Part shown: positions 44,559-53,150 of the stretch, piece after piece
How positions within the stretch are numbered: the first letter of the stretch is position 1
Layout of the letters: every line of letters begins with the position of its first letter
NCBI GenBank assembly: GCA_037446555.1
Contig: JBBIIK010000001.1
Location: 186,001 to 250,000, forward strand
Source of the DNA: JANWVO01 sp037446555
GTDB lineage: Bacteria; Acidobacteriota; Terriglobia; Bryobacterales; Bryobacteraceae
DNA: 64,000 bases
Reading direction: 5' to 3'
Position numbers and translations under genes: made by a program
Notes under the pieces: model-generated
What the model was told of the DNA's origin: nothing
The model's database searches: none
The model's input: only the letters and a program-made list of their open reading frames with translations

Positions 44559-45653
44559 TCAGCGCCTGGGCCGCGCGGCCTGCCGCTCCTTTTCCTGAAG
44601 TTCGAGCACGATGGCGCGGTGACGCTGGCCGTCCTGCCGGCGGCCGAGCCGGAAATAGACCTGGGCCAGCTGCAAGTGCGCCTCGGTAAACGCGGGGCTT
44701 TCGCGCACCAGCGCCTCCAACAGAGGCAGCGCCTCCTCGTTGCGGCCCGCCGCGGCCAGCAGCGCCGCTTTCTGATAACGCGCCGCCACGGAGGAGGGTC
44801 TCAGCCGCAGGGCCTTCTCGATATGGGGCAGCGCGGTGGCATGCTCGTTCTCCATACGCAGGATAGCGCCAAGGCGAAGATTGGCCTCGAAGTCATTGGG
44901 GTCCTGTTCGAGCGCCAGACGGAAGGCCGCACGCGCGCCGGCGTTGTCGTCGTTCTCCATGCGCGCCATGCCGACGAGCGTCTGCAAGCCAGGCAAGGAT
45001 GGCGAGGCGGCGGCCGCCTTTTCCAGCGTCTTCAGGGCCGCGCCGTAGTCGGCAGCGAATAGTTGCGAGGCGCCGATCAGCATCTGCACTTCAGGCGAAT
45101 CGCCGCGGCGCAAGAGCCGGTCGATCACCGCCTGGCCCTTGTCGAGCTGCCCGTCGCGCAACAGCGCCATGCCGAACAGGTAGGAGACGGTATCGTCGGC
45201 AGGGTGGAACCGCGAATAGGGCTCGAGAATGGCGATCAGCTTGAGGTGCTCGCCCAGGCGCAGGTAGCAGTCGGCCAGCAGGAGCAGCGCCTGCCGGTTG
45301 CCAGGATCGCGCCGGCGGACCTCGGCGAGGTCCTCCGCAGCAGCCTCGAAGCTGCCCGCCTTGTAGCGCGCCAGCGCCAGATTCAGGCGGACACCGGTGT
45401 TGGATGGGTCGCGGCGCAGCGCCGCCTCGTATTCCGGGATGGCCTCTTCATAACGGCCCAGCGCGCTGAGCGCCGCTCCGAGATTGGACCTCGTGACGAC
45501 GGAATCCGGATGGATTTCGAGCACGCGGCGGTACAACTCGACGGCTTGTTCGAACTTGCCTTGCTGTTGAAGCTCGACCGCCTGCTTGTAGAGTTCCACC
45601 GGTCCCTGCGCCGCCGCACAGGCCAGCCACAACGCCGCCGCCAGGATCCGCAT
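44559..45653 (-). CDS. Secreted TPR protein
   Basis: A 364-residue protein with a signal sequence (MRILAAALWLACAAAQ) and about nine tetratricopeptide repeats covering the rest, for example GKFEQAVELYRRVLEIHPDSVVTRSNLGAALSALGRYEEAI (read in two overlapping 34-residue units). TPR superhelices bind proteins, and a periplasmic scaffold or assembly role is likely. The gene stands alone, convergent with the membrane fusion protein across about 200 nt in which only weak GC-rich inverted repeats were seen. Confidence 0.8.
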   Translation of the reverse strand: MRILAAALWLACAAAQGPVELYKQAVELQQQGKFEQAVELYRRVLEIHPDSVVTRSNLGAALSALGRYEEAIPEYEAALRRDPSNTGVRLNLALARYKAGSFEAAAEDLAEVRRRDPGNRQALLLLADCYLRLGEHLKLIAILEPYSRFHPADDTVSYLFGMALLRDGQLDKGQAVIDRLLRRGDSPEVQMLIGASQLFAADYGAALKTLEKAAAASPSLPGLQTLVGMARMENDDNAGARAAFRLALEQDPNDFEANLRLGAILRMENEHATALPHIEKALRLRPSSVAARYQKAALLAAAGRNEEALPLLEALVRESPAFTEAHLQLAQVYFRLGRRQDGQRHRAIVLELQEKERQAARPRR

Positions 45654-45731
45654 CGCCCCCAGAATGGCAGAGGCCCGGAGGAGGGTGCAAGCTGCACGCC
45701 GGCTCCGGAGCGAGAGGGTCGCCGAACCAGT

Positions 45732-46478
45732 ATGCTTGAATGCGCGACGGAAATCCGGACTCAAACAACGTCCGAGGAAAACGAACAACCCGTCCCGGCG
45801 GCCGCCCGGCAGGTAGGCTTCTGGTCCGCTGTTTCGGCGACGGTGTTCAGCCTCGCCTACGTCGTGGCGCAACTGGCAGAGCGGATGGGGCTGCCGGGGT
45901 CGCAGGGGGGACCATCCAGTTCGAGCACGGTTGCCGGACTTGTGCTCCTCTTGACGCCATCTTTCTTCCTTGGGTCCTCCTTGTCTTCTTCTTGAGGCAA
46001 GCATCCACGAGATGGCTGCCCCGGAGAAGAGAATCTGGAGCCGCGCCGCCTTCGGCTTTGGATCGCCTACGCCACCTTCATCAGCACTGTCTACTTTGTG
46101 CAGTTGACTCTGGTGGCACCCCGCATCGCCCAAGGGCGGACCAGCGGTATCGAGGTGCTTCTTTTCGTTCCCTTCGACTCGTTCCTGTACGCGGTGGACA
46201 TCCTTGGCTACAGCTTCATGAGCGCTGCCACGCTTCTCGCGGCGCCTATCTTCTCTGGAGGGGGCATCCGGCGTGTGGCGCGCTGCTTTCTGACCGCAAA
46301 CGGGCTGCTGATTCCTTTCCTCGCGCTCCAGATGTACTTTCACTCGCTCATCTGGATCGCTGCCCTGTGGGCGGTGACCTTCCCGGCATCGACGCTGGCG
46401 CTGGCGCTCCTGTTCCACCGTGCGCCCGCGGCCGGACTCGCCCGCAGCCCCGGCATTTTGGCAGGGGGAGGGGCCTGA
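45732..46478 (+). pseudogene. Membrane protein gene with two compensating frameshifts
   Basis: The first frame starts MLECATEIRTQTTSEENE and has a transmembrane segment around WSAVSATVFSLAYVVAQL, then stops at 45995 after TPSFFLGSSLSSS. Dropping one G from the GGG at 45972-45974 gives FFLGPPCLLLEASIHEMAAPEKRIWSRAAFGFG. A second shift near 46060 restores the original frame, IAYATFISTVYFVQLTLVAP, which stays open to 46478 with more hydrophobic segments. The pieces read as one four- or five-helix membrane protein of about 245 residues. The function is unknown. It may be a decayed gene or reflect sequence errors. Confidence 0.55.
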
Positions 46479-46532
46479 TGGCCGCTGCTTCCCGCGCGAG
46501 GCCGCGCCTCAAACCGGAGCCGTGAGTCCTGA

Positions 46533-46538
46533 TACAAT
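46533..46538 (+). promoter_or_regulatory. -10-like TACAAT upstream of nuoB
   Basis: TACAAT ends 17 nt before the nuoB ATG, and a GGAG at 46547-46550 lies in between, giving a very short leader with a ribosome binding site. Confidence 0.5.
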
Positions 46539-46555
46539 ACGAGCACGGAGACGCC

Positions 46556-47116
46556 ATGTACCTGGAGAACGTCAACGAGCGGAACTTCCTGGTCACCTCG
46601 GTCGACTACGTGTTCAACTGGGCGCGGAAGTCGTCGCTCTGGCCACTGACCTTCGGCCTGGCCTGCTGCGCCATCGAGATGATCGCCTCGTCAGCGTCGC
46701 GCTTCGACATTGCGCGCTACGGGGCCGAGGTCTTCCGCCCGAGCCCGAGGCAGTCGGACCTGATGATCGTGGCCGGAACCGTGACGCTGAAAATGGCGCC
46801 CGTGCTGAAGCGCATCTACGACCAGATGCCGGAACCAAAGTGGGTGATTTCGATGGGTGCCTGCTCGAGCGTGGGCGGCCCGTTCAACACCTACGCCGTG
46901 CTCCAGGGAGTCGACAGGATCGTACCCGTGGACGTCTACGTCTACGGTTGCCCGCCCCGGCCCGAGAACCTGTTTTACGGGCTGCTGAAGCTCCAGGACA
47001 AGATCGACCAGATGAGCCTGGTGCGCCGGCCGACCGAGGTGCGGCTCGACGAGTCGATGCTTGAGGACTTCAAGAAGCGCGTGATGATCGCACAGACGCA
47101 GAATCCGGCGGCGTGA
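46556..47116 (+). CDS. nuoB: NADH-quinone oxidoreductase subunit B
   Basis: A 186-residue complex I subunit that carries cluster N2, the last iron-sulfur centre before quinone. The four cysteine ligands are visible: the adjacent pair in LACCAIEM, one in GACSSVGG and one in YGCPPRPE. The sequence is intact and typical in length. It is not in a nuo operon here: the upstream gene is a broken membrane protein and the downstream gene is pgeF, overlapping by GTGA. It could be a second copy, or the nuo genes may be dispersed in this genome. Confidence 0.95.
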   Translation: MYLENVNERNFLVTSVDYVFNWARKSSLWPLTFGLACCAIEMIASSASRFDIARYGAEVFRPSPRQSDLMIVAGTVTLKMAPVLKRIYDQMPEPKWVISMGACSSVGGPFNTYAVLQGVDRIVPVDVYVYGCPPRPENLFYGLLKLQDKIDQMSLVRRPTEVRLDESMLEDFKKRVMIAQTQNPAA

Positions 47117-47775
47117 GCTTTCTCGAAAGCGGCGGCGGCTACATCTCCACGTTGCTGGCCGAGTGCGGCCGCATCCATCATCTGTTCGGAACGGCGGGCC
47201 ACGAGCCTTCCTCCACCTGGCTGGAACTGAAGCAAGTTCACTCGGCGCGGGTTCTCGATGCGGAGGAATGGCGGCCCGGGATTGAGTGCGACGGGCTGGC
47301 CACGGGCAGGGAAGGCTTGCACGTGGTGGTGAAGACCGCCGACTGCGTGCCGCTTCTCCTTGCCGACACCCGGGGCAGGGCGGTGGCCGCGGTGCACGCC
47401 GGGTGGCGTGGCGTGGCGCAAGGCATCGGGCCCGCGGCGGTGCGCCTTCTGGCAAAACGGTATTCAGTACGTCCCGCGGAACTCGTGGCGGCGATGGGGC
47501 CCGCCATCGGCGGTTGCTGCTACGAGGTGGGGCCCGAAGTGGCAGTGCAATTCCGGAACATGTTCCCGGAACGGAAGGATCTGGAGCGGCGAACCCGGAT
47601 CGATCTTCGCGAAGCCTTGCGGCGGCAGCTGCTGGCAGCGGGCGTTGAGCCGGGGCGGATGGACGTGACAGAGGAGTGCACCTGCTGCGGGGGGAATCGG
47701 TTCCACTCCTACAGGAGGGACGGGGCTCGAGCGGGGCGCATGTACTCGGAGATCTGGCTGGAGGCCGGGAGCTGA
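47113..47775 (+). CDS. pgeF: Laccase-domain peptidoglycan editing factor / purine nucleoside-type enzyme (YfiH family)
   Basis: A 220-residue protein of the YfiH/PgeF family. Conserved metal-binding and catalytic segments are ELKQVHSARV, KTADCVPLLL, AVHAGWRG and the C-terminal EECTCCGGNRFHSYRRD. In E. coli PgeF removes misincorporated L-Ser from peptidoglycan precursors; related proteins process purine nucleosides. The GTG start overlaps the nuoB stop (GTGA), indicating translational coupling. A strong hairpin follows the stop. Confidence 0.88.
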   Translation: MSFLESGGGYISTLLAECGRIHHLFGTAGHEPSSTWLELKQVHSARVLDAEEWRPGIECDGLATGREGLHVVVKTADCVPLLLADTRGRAVAAVHAGWRGVAQGIGPAAVRLLAKRYSVRPAELVAAMGPAIGGCCYEVGPEVAVQFRNMFPERKDLERRTRIDLREALRRQLLAAGVEPGRMDVTEECTCCGGNRFHSYRRDGARAGRMYSEIWLEAGS

Positions 47776-47794
47776 AGGGGCGGGAACAAACAGG

Positions 47795-47821
47795 AAGGGC
47801 GCGGGCAATGCCCGCGCCCTT
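47795..47821. terminator. Bidirectional hairpin between convergent genes
   Basis: A perfect 12-bp stem (AAGGGCGCGGGC with its complement) closes a 3-nt AAT loop between the ends of pgeF and the DksA-like gene. No T-tract follows on either strand, so it may act with Rho or as a 3' end stabiliser. Confidence 0.65.
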
Positions 47822-47850
47822 GGAATCCGGGAGACCGGGGGCAGGGAGGC

Positions 47851-48228
47851 TCAGGCGACCAAAAGTTCTTCGATCGACTCGCCTTCCTCGGCGCGCCGCT
47901 TGTCCATGTACTCCTGGCAAGAAATGCAGTAAGGAGCCCAGGGCACCGCGTTCAACCGCTTCGGGCTGATTTCCTCGTCGCAACGAAGACAGATCCCGTA
48001 CGAACCGTCAGCAATGCGCTGCAAGGCGGCGCGTACGTTGCGCAGGAGCTGCGTTTCCCGGTCGAGGTTGCGGATGGCCAGCTCGCGCTCGGCGGCATGC
48101 TGAACCTCGTCGATGGCGTCGGGAGTCTTCTCGATGGCGATCCCTTCGCGCTCGCGCACCGCTTGGGACAACTCGGCGAGCTTGGCTTCGAGGATCTGCT
48201 TGTACTTGTTGAGTTCGGTCTTGGTCAT
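47851..48228 (-). CDS. DksA/TraR-type zinc-finger regulator
   Basis: A 125-residue protein with an N-terminal coiled coil (residues ~1-70) and a C4 zinc finger made by CLRCDEE and YCISCQ (residues ~81-106). DksA proteins insert the coiled coil into the RNA polymerase secondary channel and, with ppGpp, redirect transcription. The coiled-coil tip, roughly KTPDAIDEV, contains acidic residues but not an obvious DxxDxA, so it may act like a shorter TraR/DksA variant. A GGGAG ribosome binding site precedes the ATG. The upstream leader is strongly structured. Confidence 0.8.
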   Translation of the reverse strand: MTKTELNKYKQILEAKLAELSQAVREREGIAIEKTPDAIDEVQHAAERELAIRNLDRETQLLRNVRAALQRIADGSYGICLRCDEEISPKRLNAVPWAPYCISCQEYMDKRRAEEGESIEELLVA

Positions 48229-48290
48229 GGCCGTATCTCCCTTCTCTTACTCTTGTTCTCCCGTTCCGATCCTTCCAGCACTGGTTTAGA

Positions 48291-48325
48291 CGCTGAGGAA
48301 CCAAGCAGGTTCCAAAATCTCAGCG
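48291..48325 (-). promoter_or_regulatory. Nested hairpin in DksA-like gene leader
   Basis: Outer arms CGCTGA/TCAGCG and inner arms GGAACC/GGTTCC form a nested stem 63-97 nt upstream of the start codon on the minus strand. It could be a leader element affecting expression, but no known riboswitch is matched. Confidence 0.4.
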
Positions 48326-48389
48326 TGCAGCGCTAAGAAATTCTCACATAAGTAACCCCCTAATATAAGTCTGCTATCAGCCTCGGGGG

Positions 48390-48408
48390 CCTCGGCACGG
48401 TGCCGAGG
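48390..48408. repeat. Inverted repeat CCTCGGCA/TGCCGAGG
   Basis: Eight-base perfect arms with a CGG loop, just before a TAGAAT hexamer on the plus strand. There is no T-tract. Confidence 0.45.
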
Positions 48409-48452
48409 CACAATCCGATAGAATACCACAGCTTTGCAATTGCCGGGCCACT

Positions 48453-48472
48453 CGCACCCAAGGCTGGGTGCG
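48453..48472. repeat. Inverted repeat CGCACCCA/TGGGTGCG
   Basis: Eight-base perfect arms separated by AGGC, 29 nt downstream of the TAGAAT hexamer. It would fold near the 5' end of any plus-strand transcript from that site. Confidence 0.4.
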
Positions 48473-48787
48473 AACCTCATCCGGGCGGGAAGTCCGGTCA
48501 CGCCGACTGCTTCTCGCCCAGGCCAGACACCCCCTGCGGACGTCGCAGCGGAGGCCGCCACCGTCCGGCCTTTCCCATGCGCATGTCAAAGATCCCGGGT
48601 CCGTCCCCGGCCCGCCCGTGGCGACTCCTGCCCATCGGGTTTCACAGGATACAGCGTCTTATCGGCGGACGCAAGCAAAATCGTTAGAGCGTAACCTTAC
48701 AGACGCGAATTTGACTGATTTGTTTCAGCAACTCGCCATTCCTCTCACAGACTGAAGAAATTTAATGGGGCCAGTATGCCGGTGCCG

Positions 48788-50647
48788 CTACTGCCAGGCG
48801 ATCCGCGACACCACGACGCCCAGTTCGCGCGGGTCGCCCGGCGCCTGAATGGAACGGTCCACTTCCAGCTCCAGCCGCAAGGTCTTCGCGCCCTGCCTCG
48901 GGGCGGGCAGCGGGAACTCGAGATGGAAAGCGGCGTTGGATGCATCCAGAAGAATGCGGCCCGCCTCGGCCCCGTCAATGCGCGCGACCAAGCGGACGGG
49001 CGGCTTGAGTGTTTCTGGCGGCCGGTACCCATGGATCGAGAGGCTACGGCCCGGGCCATCCGGCGCCGCAAGGGTGGCCTCGGCACGAAGCCTGGTCCAG
49101 CGCCCGCCCTCTTCAGGCTCATGCCACCCTTGGCCGAGCCAACGTGCGGCGGCCGGGTCCGCCAGATCGATGTGCGCAGGTGGAAGATCCAGCCACTCAT
49201 GCGGCAGGCGGTGGAGGTAGAGCCGGGTGACGGCCCGCAAGCGCCGGTCTTCCCACCGGTAGGCCACCAACCGGCCCATCCGAGCAGCCTCGGCGATCTC
49301 GGCAGGCGAGCAAATGTCGCCGGTGATCGAAGGGAACCCCGGAGGCAGCTCCACGGTGCCGGCGGCGGCGGGATCGAGGCAAATGCGGGAAGAAAGCAGG
49401 ATGCGGCTGTCGGCGAACGCCGCCCAGAACAGGTCGTTGCCGATGCCGGAAACGGCGATCAGCTTGCCGGGATGCGCTTCGACGGCGCGCTCCAGCGCAT
49501 GGAACAGGTATCGCGCCTGCAAGCCTCTTTTGTAGCGCCATTCGGCTGTCATCCGGTGGGCCGCGCCGGCATAGAGCAGGTGCAAACCGAGCAGCAGGGA
49601 AACGCCCGCTCTCGCGCTCCAGCCGCGCCGCCACGCGGCGGCGAGCGCCGTGGCGGCGAGCCAGGCCAGTCCAACCGAGGGAATGGCCACGTAGTAGTTC
49701 ATCACATGGTCTCGCAGCGGCAGCACGGGCGCGATGGCGAGTGTGAACCAGACGAATCCGAAAACCGCCAGCCGGTTGCATGCCCGCCACGCCAGGGCCA
49801 GCCATGCCAGCACCGCCAAACCGCAGATGGCCGCCACAACGCGCCGGGGCAGCCACGGGACGGGCCAATGCGCTGGGTCGAGATCGCCCGCCAGAGCCAG
49901 TGACCAATACTGCGCGTATGAACGCACCATGGAGAGATCCCAGTGACGGGCATAAATGCCCTCGGCGGGCTTCGGGATTAGCAGCATGTGCGCGGCAGCG
50001 AAGGCGGCGCTTGCCAGCCACAGCCACAGCAGGGCCCGCGGCACGCTTCTCCGCTCCAGCCAGCACCAAGCCGTCGCCAGTGCCGGATAAACCACCGCCA
50101 CTTCCAGCGCCGCGAAGCCGAGCATAAACAGCGCGCACTGCGCTGCGAACCACGTGCGCCGGCCCGTCTCCAGCCAGCGCAACAGGCAGGCGAACGCTCC
50201 CAGCAGGAAGAAAGCGCAAAGGATCTGGTTGTAGGCCGAAAGCCAGGCCAGCGGCACGGCCACGCCCAATCCTGCCGACCAAAGCAGCGGCGCTGCGGCC
50301 GCCGCCAGGCGCGAGCCGGACAGACGCAGTGTGATCCAGTACAGCAGGGCAAGGTTCGCGATCTGCGTGGCCAGCACCACAAGGTGGAATGCGCGGTGGT
50401 CGAGGCCGAAAAGGCGTTCCAGTGCGAGGAAAAAGAGCCGTTCGCTCAGCACGCGGACGGTTCCCTGGGCGGCTGGCGCGAACACGGCCCGCATCAGGTC
50501 GCCCAAAGAACTCACGTTCCGCCCGAGGCTCAGCCACGCGAAGTCATCCTGCTGGAACCAGCTGCGCAGGCCGTGCCAGTCGAGCCAGAGAACCAGTGCA
50601 GGCGCAAGCAGGAACAGCAGTGCGTCGCGCCGCTCGAGCCGTGTCAT
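48788..50647 (-). CDS. Polytopic GT-C-like membrane protein
   Basis: A 619-residue protein with about ten transmembrane helices (residues ~8-380) and a soluble C-terminal beta-rich region (~400-615). The first loop contains WFQQDDFAWL, an acidic pair in the position of the catalytic Asp of GT-C and PMT-like glycosyltransferases. A periplasmic sugar transfer from a lipid carrier is a fair guess but not proven. It overlaps the upstream lipoprotein gene by ATGA, so it is the last gene of the NUDIX-oxidoreductase-lipoprotein unit. Confidence 0.65.
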   Translation of the reverse strand: MTRLERRDALLFLLAPALVLWLDWHGLRSWFQQDDFAWLSLGRNVSSLGDLMRAVFAPAAQGTVRVLSERLFFLALERLFGLDHRAFHLVVLATQIANLALLYWITLRLSGSRLAAAAAPLLWSAGLGVAVPLAWLSAYNQILCAFFLLGAFACLLRWLETGRRTWFAAQCALFMLGFAALEVAVVYPALATAWCWLERRSVPRALLWLWLASAAFAAAHMLLIPKPAEGIYARHWDLSMVRSYAQYWSLALAGDLDPAHWPVPWLPRRVVAAICGLAVLAWLALAWRACNRLAVFGFVWFTLAIAPVLPLRDHVMNYYVAIPSVGLAWLAATALAAAWRRGWSARAGVSLLLGLHLLYAGAAHRMTAEWRYKRGLQARYLFHALERAVEAHPGKLIAVSGIGNDLFWAAFADSRILLSSRICLDPAAAGTVELPPGFPSITGDICSPAEIAEAARMGRLVAYRWEDRRLRAVTRLYLHRLPHEWLDLPPAHIDLADPAAARWLGQGWHEPEEGGRWTRLRAEATLAAPDGPGRSLSIHGYRPPETLKPPVRLVARIDGAEAGRILLDASNAAFHLEFPLPAPRQGAKTLRLELEVDRSIQAPGDPRELGVVVSRIAWQ

Positions 50648-51174
50648 TGCGCCTTCGCAGGGACGAGCCGGAACTGCCTGGGAATCACGCCCAGCCGCCT
50701 CATTTCGCCTCCTCGAGGCGGGACGAAGCGGTCGAGCGTGAAATCCACGATGATTCCGTCATCCTTCAGGAGCGCTGCGGGCACCGGAAAGACTGCCGTG
50801 TGGGTTCCGGCGCCGGGCGAGCGCCACGCTGGCAACTCCTGGTCGTCCAACCTGGCGGAGATCGTCAGCCCCTCCAAATCGCTGGCGGCTGCTTCGGGCA
50901 CGATCAGTTCGAACTCGAGGCGGGCCTCCCCGCCGCGCAGTTCCTTGGGCACGCCGAGGGCGATGGTGAACTGCGGCGCCGACCAGCGCCAGCCGGCCGG
51001 TTCGGGGGCATGAAAGCCATCCAGGAGTTGTCCCTCATCCGCCGGGCTGGTGGCGTCGATGGAGGATTGCAGCGGCTCGGGCTCCTCGATGGTCAGGGAA
51101 GGATCGGGATGACGCGCCTGCCGGCAGCCGGATGCGGCCAGAAGGATCGCGGCTGCCGCTAATGCTCTGCGCAA
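50644..51174 (-). CDS. Lipoprotein of unknown function
   Basis: A 176-residue protein. Starting at the TTG at 51174 gives MRRALAAAAILLAASGCRQ, a good lipoprotein signal with Cys after ASG. The mature part is beta-rich (GGEARLEFELIVPEAAASDL, KDDGIIVDFTLDRF). The C-terminal domain of the protein encoded next (IDGAEAGRILLDASNAAFHLEFPLP) has a similar style, so the two may share a jelly-roll fold. It overlaps the molybdopterin oxidoreductase end by 16 nt. The longer frame upstream is Arg-rich antisense. Confidence 0.65.
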   Translation of the reverse strand: MRRALAAAAILLAASGCRQARHPDPSLTIEEPEPLQSSIDATSPADEGQLLDGFHAPEPAGWRWSAPQFTIALGVPKELRGGEARLEFELIVPEAAASDLEGLTISARLDDQELPAWRSPGAGTHTAVFPVPAALLKDDGIIVDFTLDRFVPPRGGEMRRLGVIPRQFRLVPAKAQ

Positions 51175-53135
51175 GGCCGGACCTCCACCAGGCAATTGTA
51201 GAACGTGGGCCCGCCTCCGATGTCGGTGAGCCGGTCGGCGATCAGCGAATTCACGTTGACGCCGCCGGCGGCGGAAGGCCACCGCCCCGAAGGCGCACGC
51301 ACTACGCCCGGGCGCACGAAGGGGCCCACCCGCGCCCGCAGCCGCACGGCGCCGCGCGCATTGAAGACCTCCACGGGCGCGCCGTCGGCGATGCCGCGCG
51401 GGGCGGCGTCTTCCGGGTGAATTTCGAGCACGCCGCTCTCCTCCTGTACGCGCTCGAGCATGCCGAACGACGAGTTCAGCCCGTCATGAGCTTTTGAGCT
51501 GACCAGTTCGAGCGGGAAGCGCGGATCGAACTCCGTGCCCAGGCGGCTCTCCTCCGGCGGCGCATAGGCCAGCGGTTCGCCGTCCAGGTTCGGCTGCACG
51601 CCCGCCATCGGAAGCTCCGGAACGTTCAGCCGCACGAAGCGCTCCCGCTCCAGCCGCTCGGGCGTGATGCCCGCCAGATAAGGCGAATTCGTGTCGAGCG
51701 CTTGCCGGATCAGCGCGTCGTCAGTGTCTGCAAAGCGTGGATCGGTGAAGCCCATCCGGCGCGCCAGCAGGCGGAAGATTTCGGTGTTCGGCTTGCACTC
51801 GCCAGGCGCGGGCACGGCGGGCCGGGCCATCTGAAGGTAGTAGTGCCCGTAGGAGAAGTACAGATCGGCGTGCTCGAGGAATGTGGTGGCGGGCAGCACG
51901 ATGTCGGCGAAGCGGGCGGTGTCGGTGAGGAAGTGATCGATCACGACGGTGAACAGGTCCTCCCGCCGCAGTCCGGCGAGCACCGCCTGCTGGTTGGGCG
52001 CGATGGCCGCGGGATTGGAATTGTAGACGACCAGCGCCTTCACCGGAGGATCGGCGAGTTCGGTGAGGGCGCGGCCGAGCAGCGTCATGTTCACGGTACG
52101 CGCCGGCGGGCCGAGATCGGGCCGCTCAAGCGCCGCGCGGTTGACCTGAAAGGCGCCGCTGGTAGTGAGCTGGAAGCCGCCGCCGCGCTCCTCCCAGGCT
52201 CCGATCAGGGCGGGCAGCAGGCTGATGGCGCGCACGGCGCGGCCGCCGCGCTGGCTGCGCTGCAAGCCGTAGTTCAGGCGGATCACGGCCGGGCGCGTGG
52301 TTCCGTACTCGCGGGCCAGGCGCCGGATGTCCTCCGCGGCGATGCCGGTCAGGCGCGCCACGCGCTCCGGAGGATATTCGGCGGCGCGGGCGCGCAGGGA
52401 TTCGTCTCCGTCGAGCGGCCGCGCCAGGGCTTCTTCGTAGAGAACGTGCATCAGTCCCAGCGCGAGGGCGAGATCCGTGCCGGGATATGGCGCCAGGTGC
52501 CAGTCGGCCAGCTCGGCGGTCTTCGTGCGGACGGGATCGACGACGACGAAGCGTGCGCCGCGGCGGCGCGCCTCGACGACGAAAGGCCACAGGTGGACGT
52601 TGGTCGCCAGAATGTTGGCGCCCCAGGCGACGATATAGCGGGCGTGGACGAAATCCTCCGGCGGCGTCCCCATGCGGCGGCCGTAGGCTTCCATCAGGCC
52701 CGCGCCGCCGGCCGAGGCGCAGATGGTGCGGTCCAGCCGTGACGCGCCCAGGCGGTGAAAGAAGCGGCGGTCCATGGAGCCGCTCTGCAGGAATCCCAGC
52801 GTGCCGCCGTAGCTGTAGGGCAGCACCGCTTCGGCGCCATCGGAGGCGGTGACGGCGGAGAGCCGGGCAGCCACGTGATCCAGCGCCTCTTCCCAACTGA
52901 TGCGCTCGAACTGCGCTTCTCCCTTCGCGCCAGTACGGCGCAACGGATGCAGCAGCCGCTGCGGGTGGTATTCGCGCTCGAGATAACGCGCCACTTTGGC
53001 GCAAAGAAAGCCCTGCGTGACCGGGTGCGCCGGATCGCCGCGCAGCCGGGTGGCGCGGCCGCCGTCGGCCTCCACGATGATGGCGCAGCAGTCCGGGCAA
53101 TCCAGGGCGCAGACGGAATGGCGGATCTCGGCCAC
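51159..53135 (-). CDS. Molybdopterin oxidoreductase (formate dehydrogenase/DMSO reductase family)
   Basis: A 658-residue protein starting at a GTG. The N-terminal 4Fe-4S site is CALDCPDCC plus GFLCAK about 30 residues later. The molybdenum-binding domain contains RTICASAGGAG, where the Cys is the likely metal ligand, and AWGANILATNVH. The C-terminal molydopterin dinucleotide-binding domain begins near PLELVSSKAHDGLNSSFG. No Tat signal is present, so it is probably cytosolic. No electron-transfer subunit is adjacent, and the substrate is unknown. It follows the NUDIX gene by 15 nt. Confidence 0.85.
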   Translation of the reverse strand: MAEIRHSVCALDCPDCCAIIVEADGGRATRLRGDPAHPVTQGFLCAKVARYLEREYHPQRLLHPLRRTGAKGEAQFERISWEEALDHVAARLSAVTASDGAEAVLPYSYGGTLGFLQSGSMDRRFFHRLGASRLDRTICASAGGAGLMEAYGRRMGTPPEDFVHARYIVAWGANILATNVHLWPFVVEARRRGARFVVVDPVRTKTAELADWHLAPYPGTDLALALGLMHVLYEEALARPLDGDESLRARAAEYPPERVARLTGIAAEDIRRLAREYGTTRPAVIRLNYGLQRSQRGGRAVRAISLLPALIGAWEERGGGFQLTTSGAFQVNRAALERPDLGPPARTVNMTLLGRALTELADPPVKALVVYNSNPAAIAPNQQAVLAGLRREDLFTVVIDHFLTDTARFADIVLPATTFLEHADLYFSYGHYYLQMARPAVPAPGECKPNTEIFRLLARRMGFTDPRFADTDDALIRQALDTNSPYLAGITPERLERERFVRLNVPELPMAGVQPNLDGEPLAYAPPEESRLGTEFDPRFPLELVSSKAHDGLNSSFGMLERVQEESGVLEIHPEDAAPRGIADGAPVEVFNARGAVRLRARVGPFVRPGVVRAPSGRWPSAAGGVNVNSLIADRLTDIGGGPTFYNCLVEVRPCAEH

Positions 53136-53150
53136 GGGTTTCTTCTGATC

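Larger units (their letters stand above)
48229..48787. other. 559-nt intergenic region with several hairpins
   Basis: No protein gene is convincing here. It contains the dksA-like leader hairpin, two further GC-rich inverted repeats and a TAGAAT hexamer at 48418-48423 on the plus strand. A plus-strand frame at 48468-48755 is Arg/Pro/Ser-rich and looks non-coding. A small RNA is possible but no known RNA class was recognised. Confidence 0.5.

Noticed and set aside
45063..45731. Plus-strand open frame running into the broken membrane protein
   Set aside because: It lies opposite the TPR gene and reads as its antisense; only the part from 45732 looks coding.
47795..47821. A classical Rho-independent terminator
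   Set aside because: The stem is excellent, but there is no T-tract on either strand, so only a general hairpin or 3'-end role is claimed.
48468..48755. A small plus-strand protein in the long intergenic gap
   Set aside because: Arg/Pro/Ser-rich, no ribosome binding site, and overlapping inverted repeats. It is more likely non-coding.
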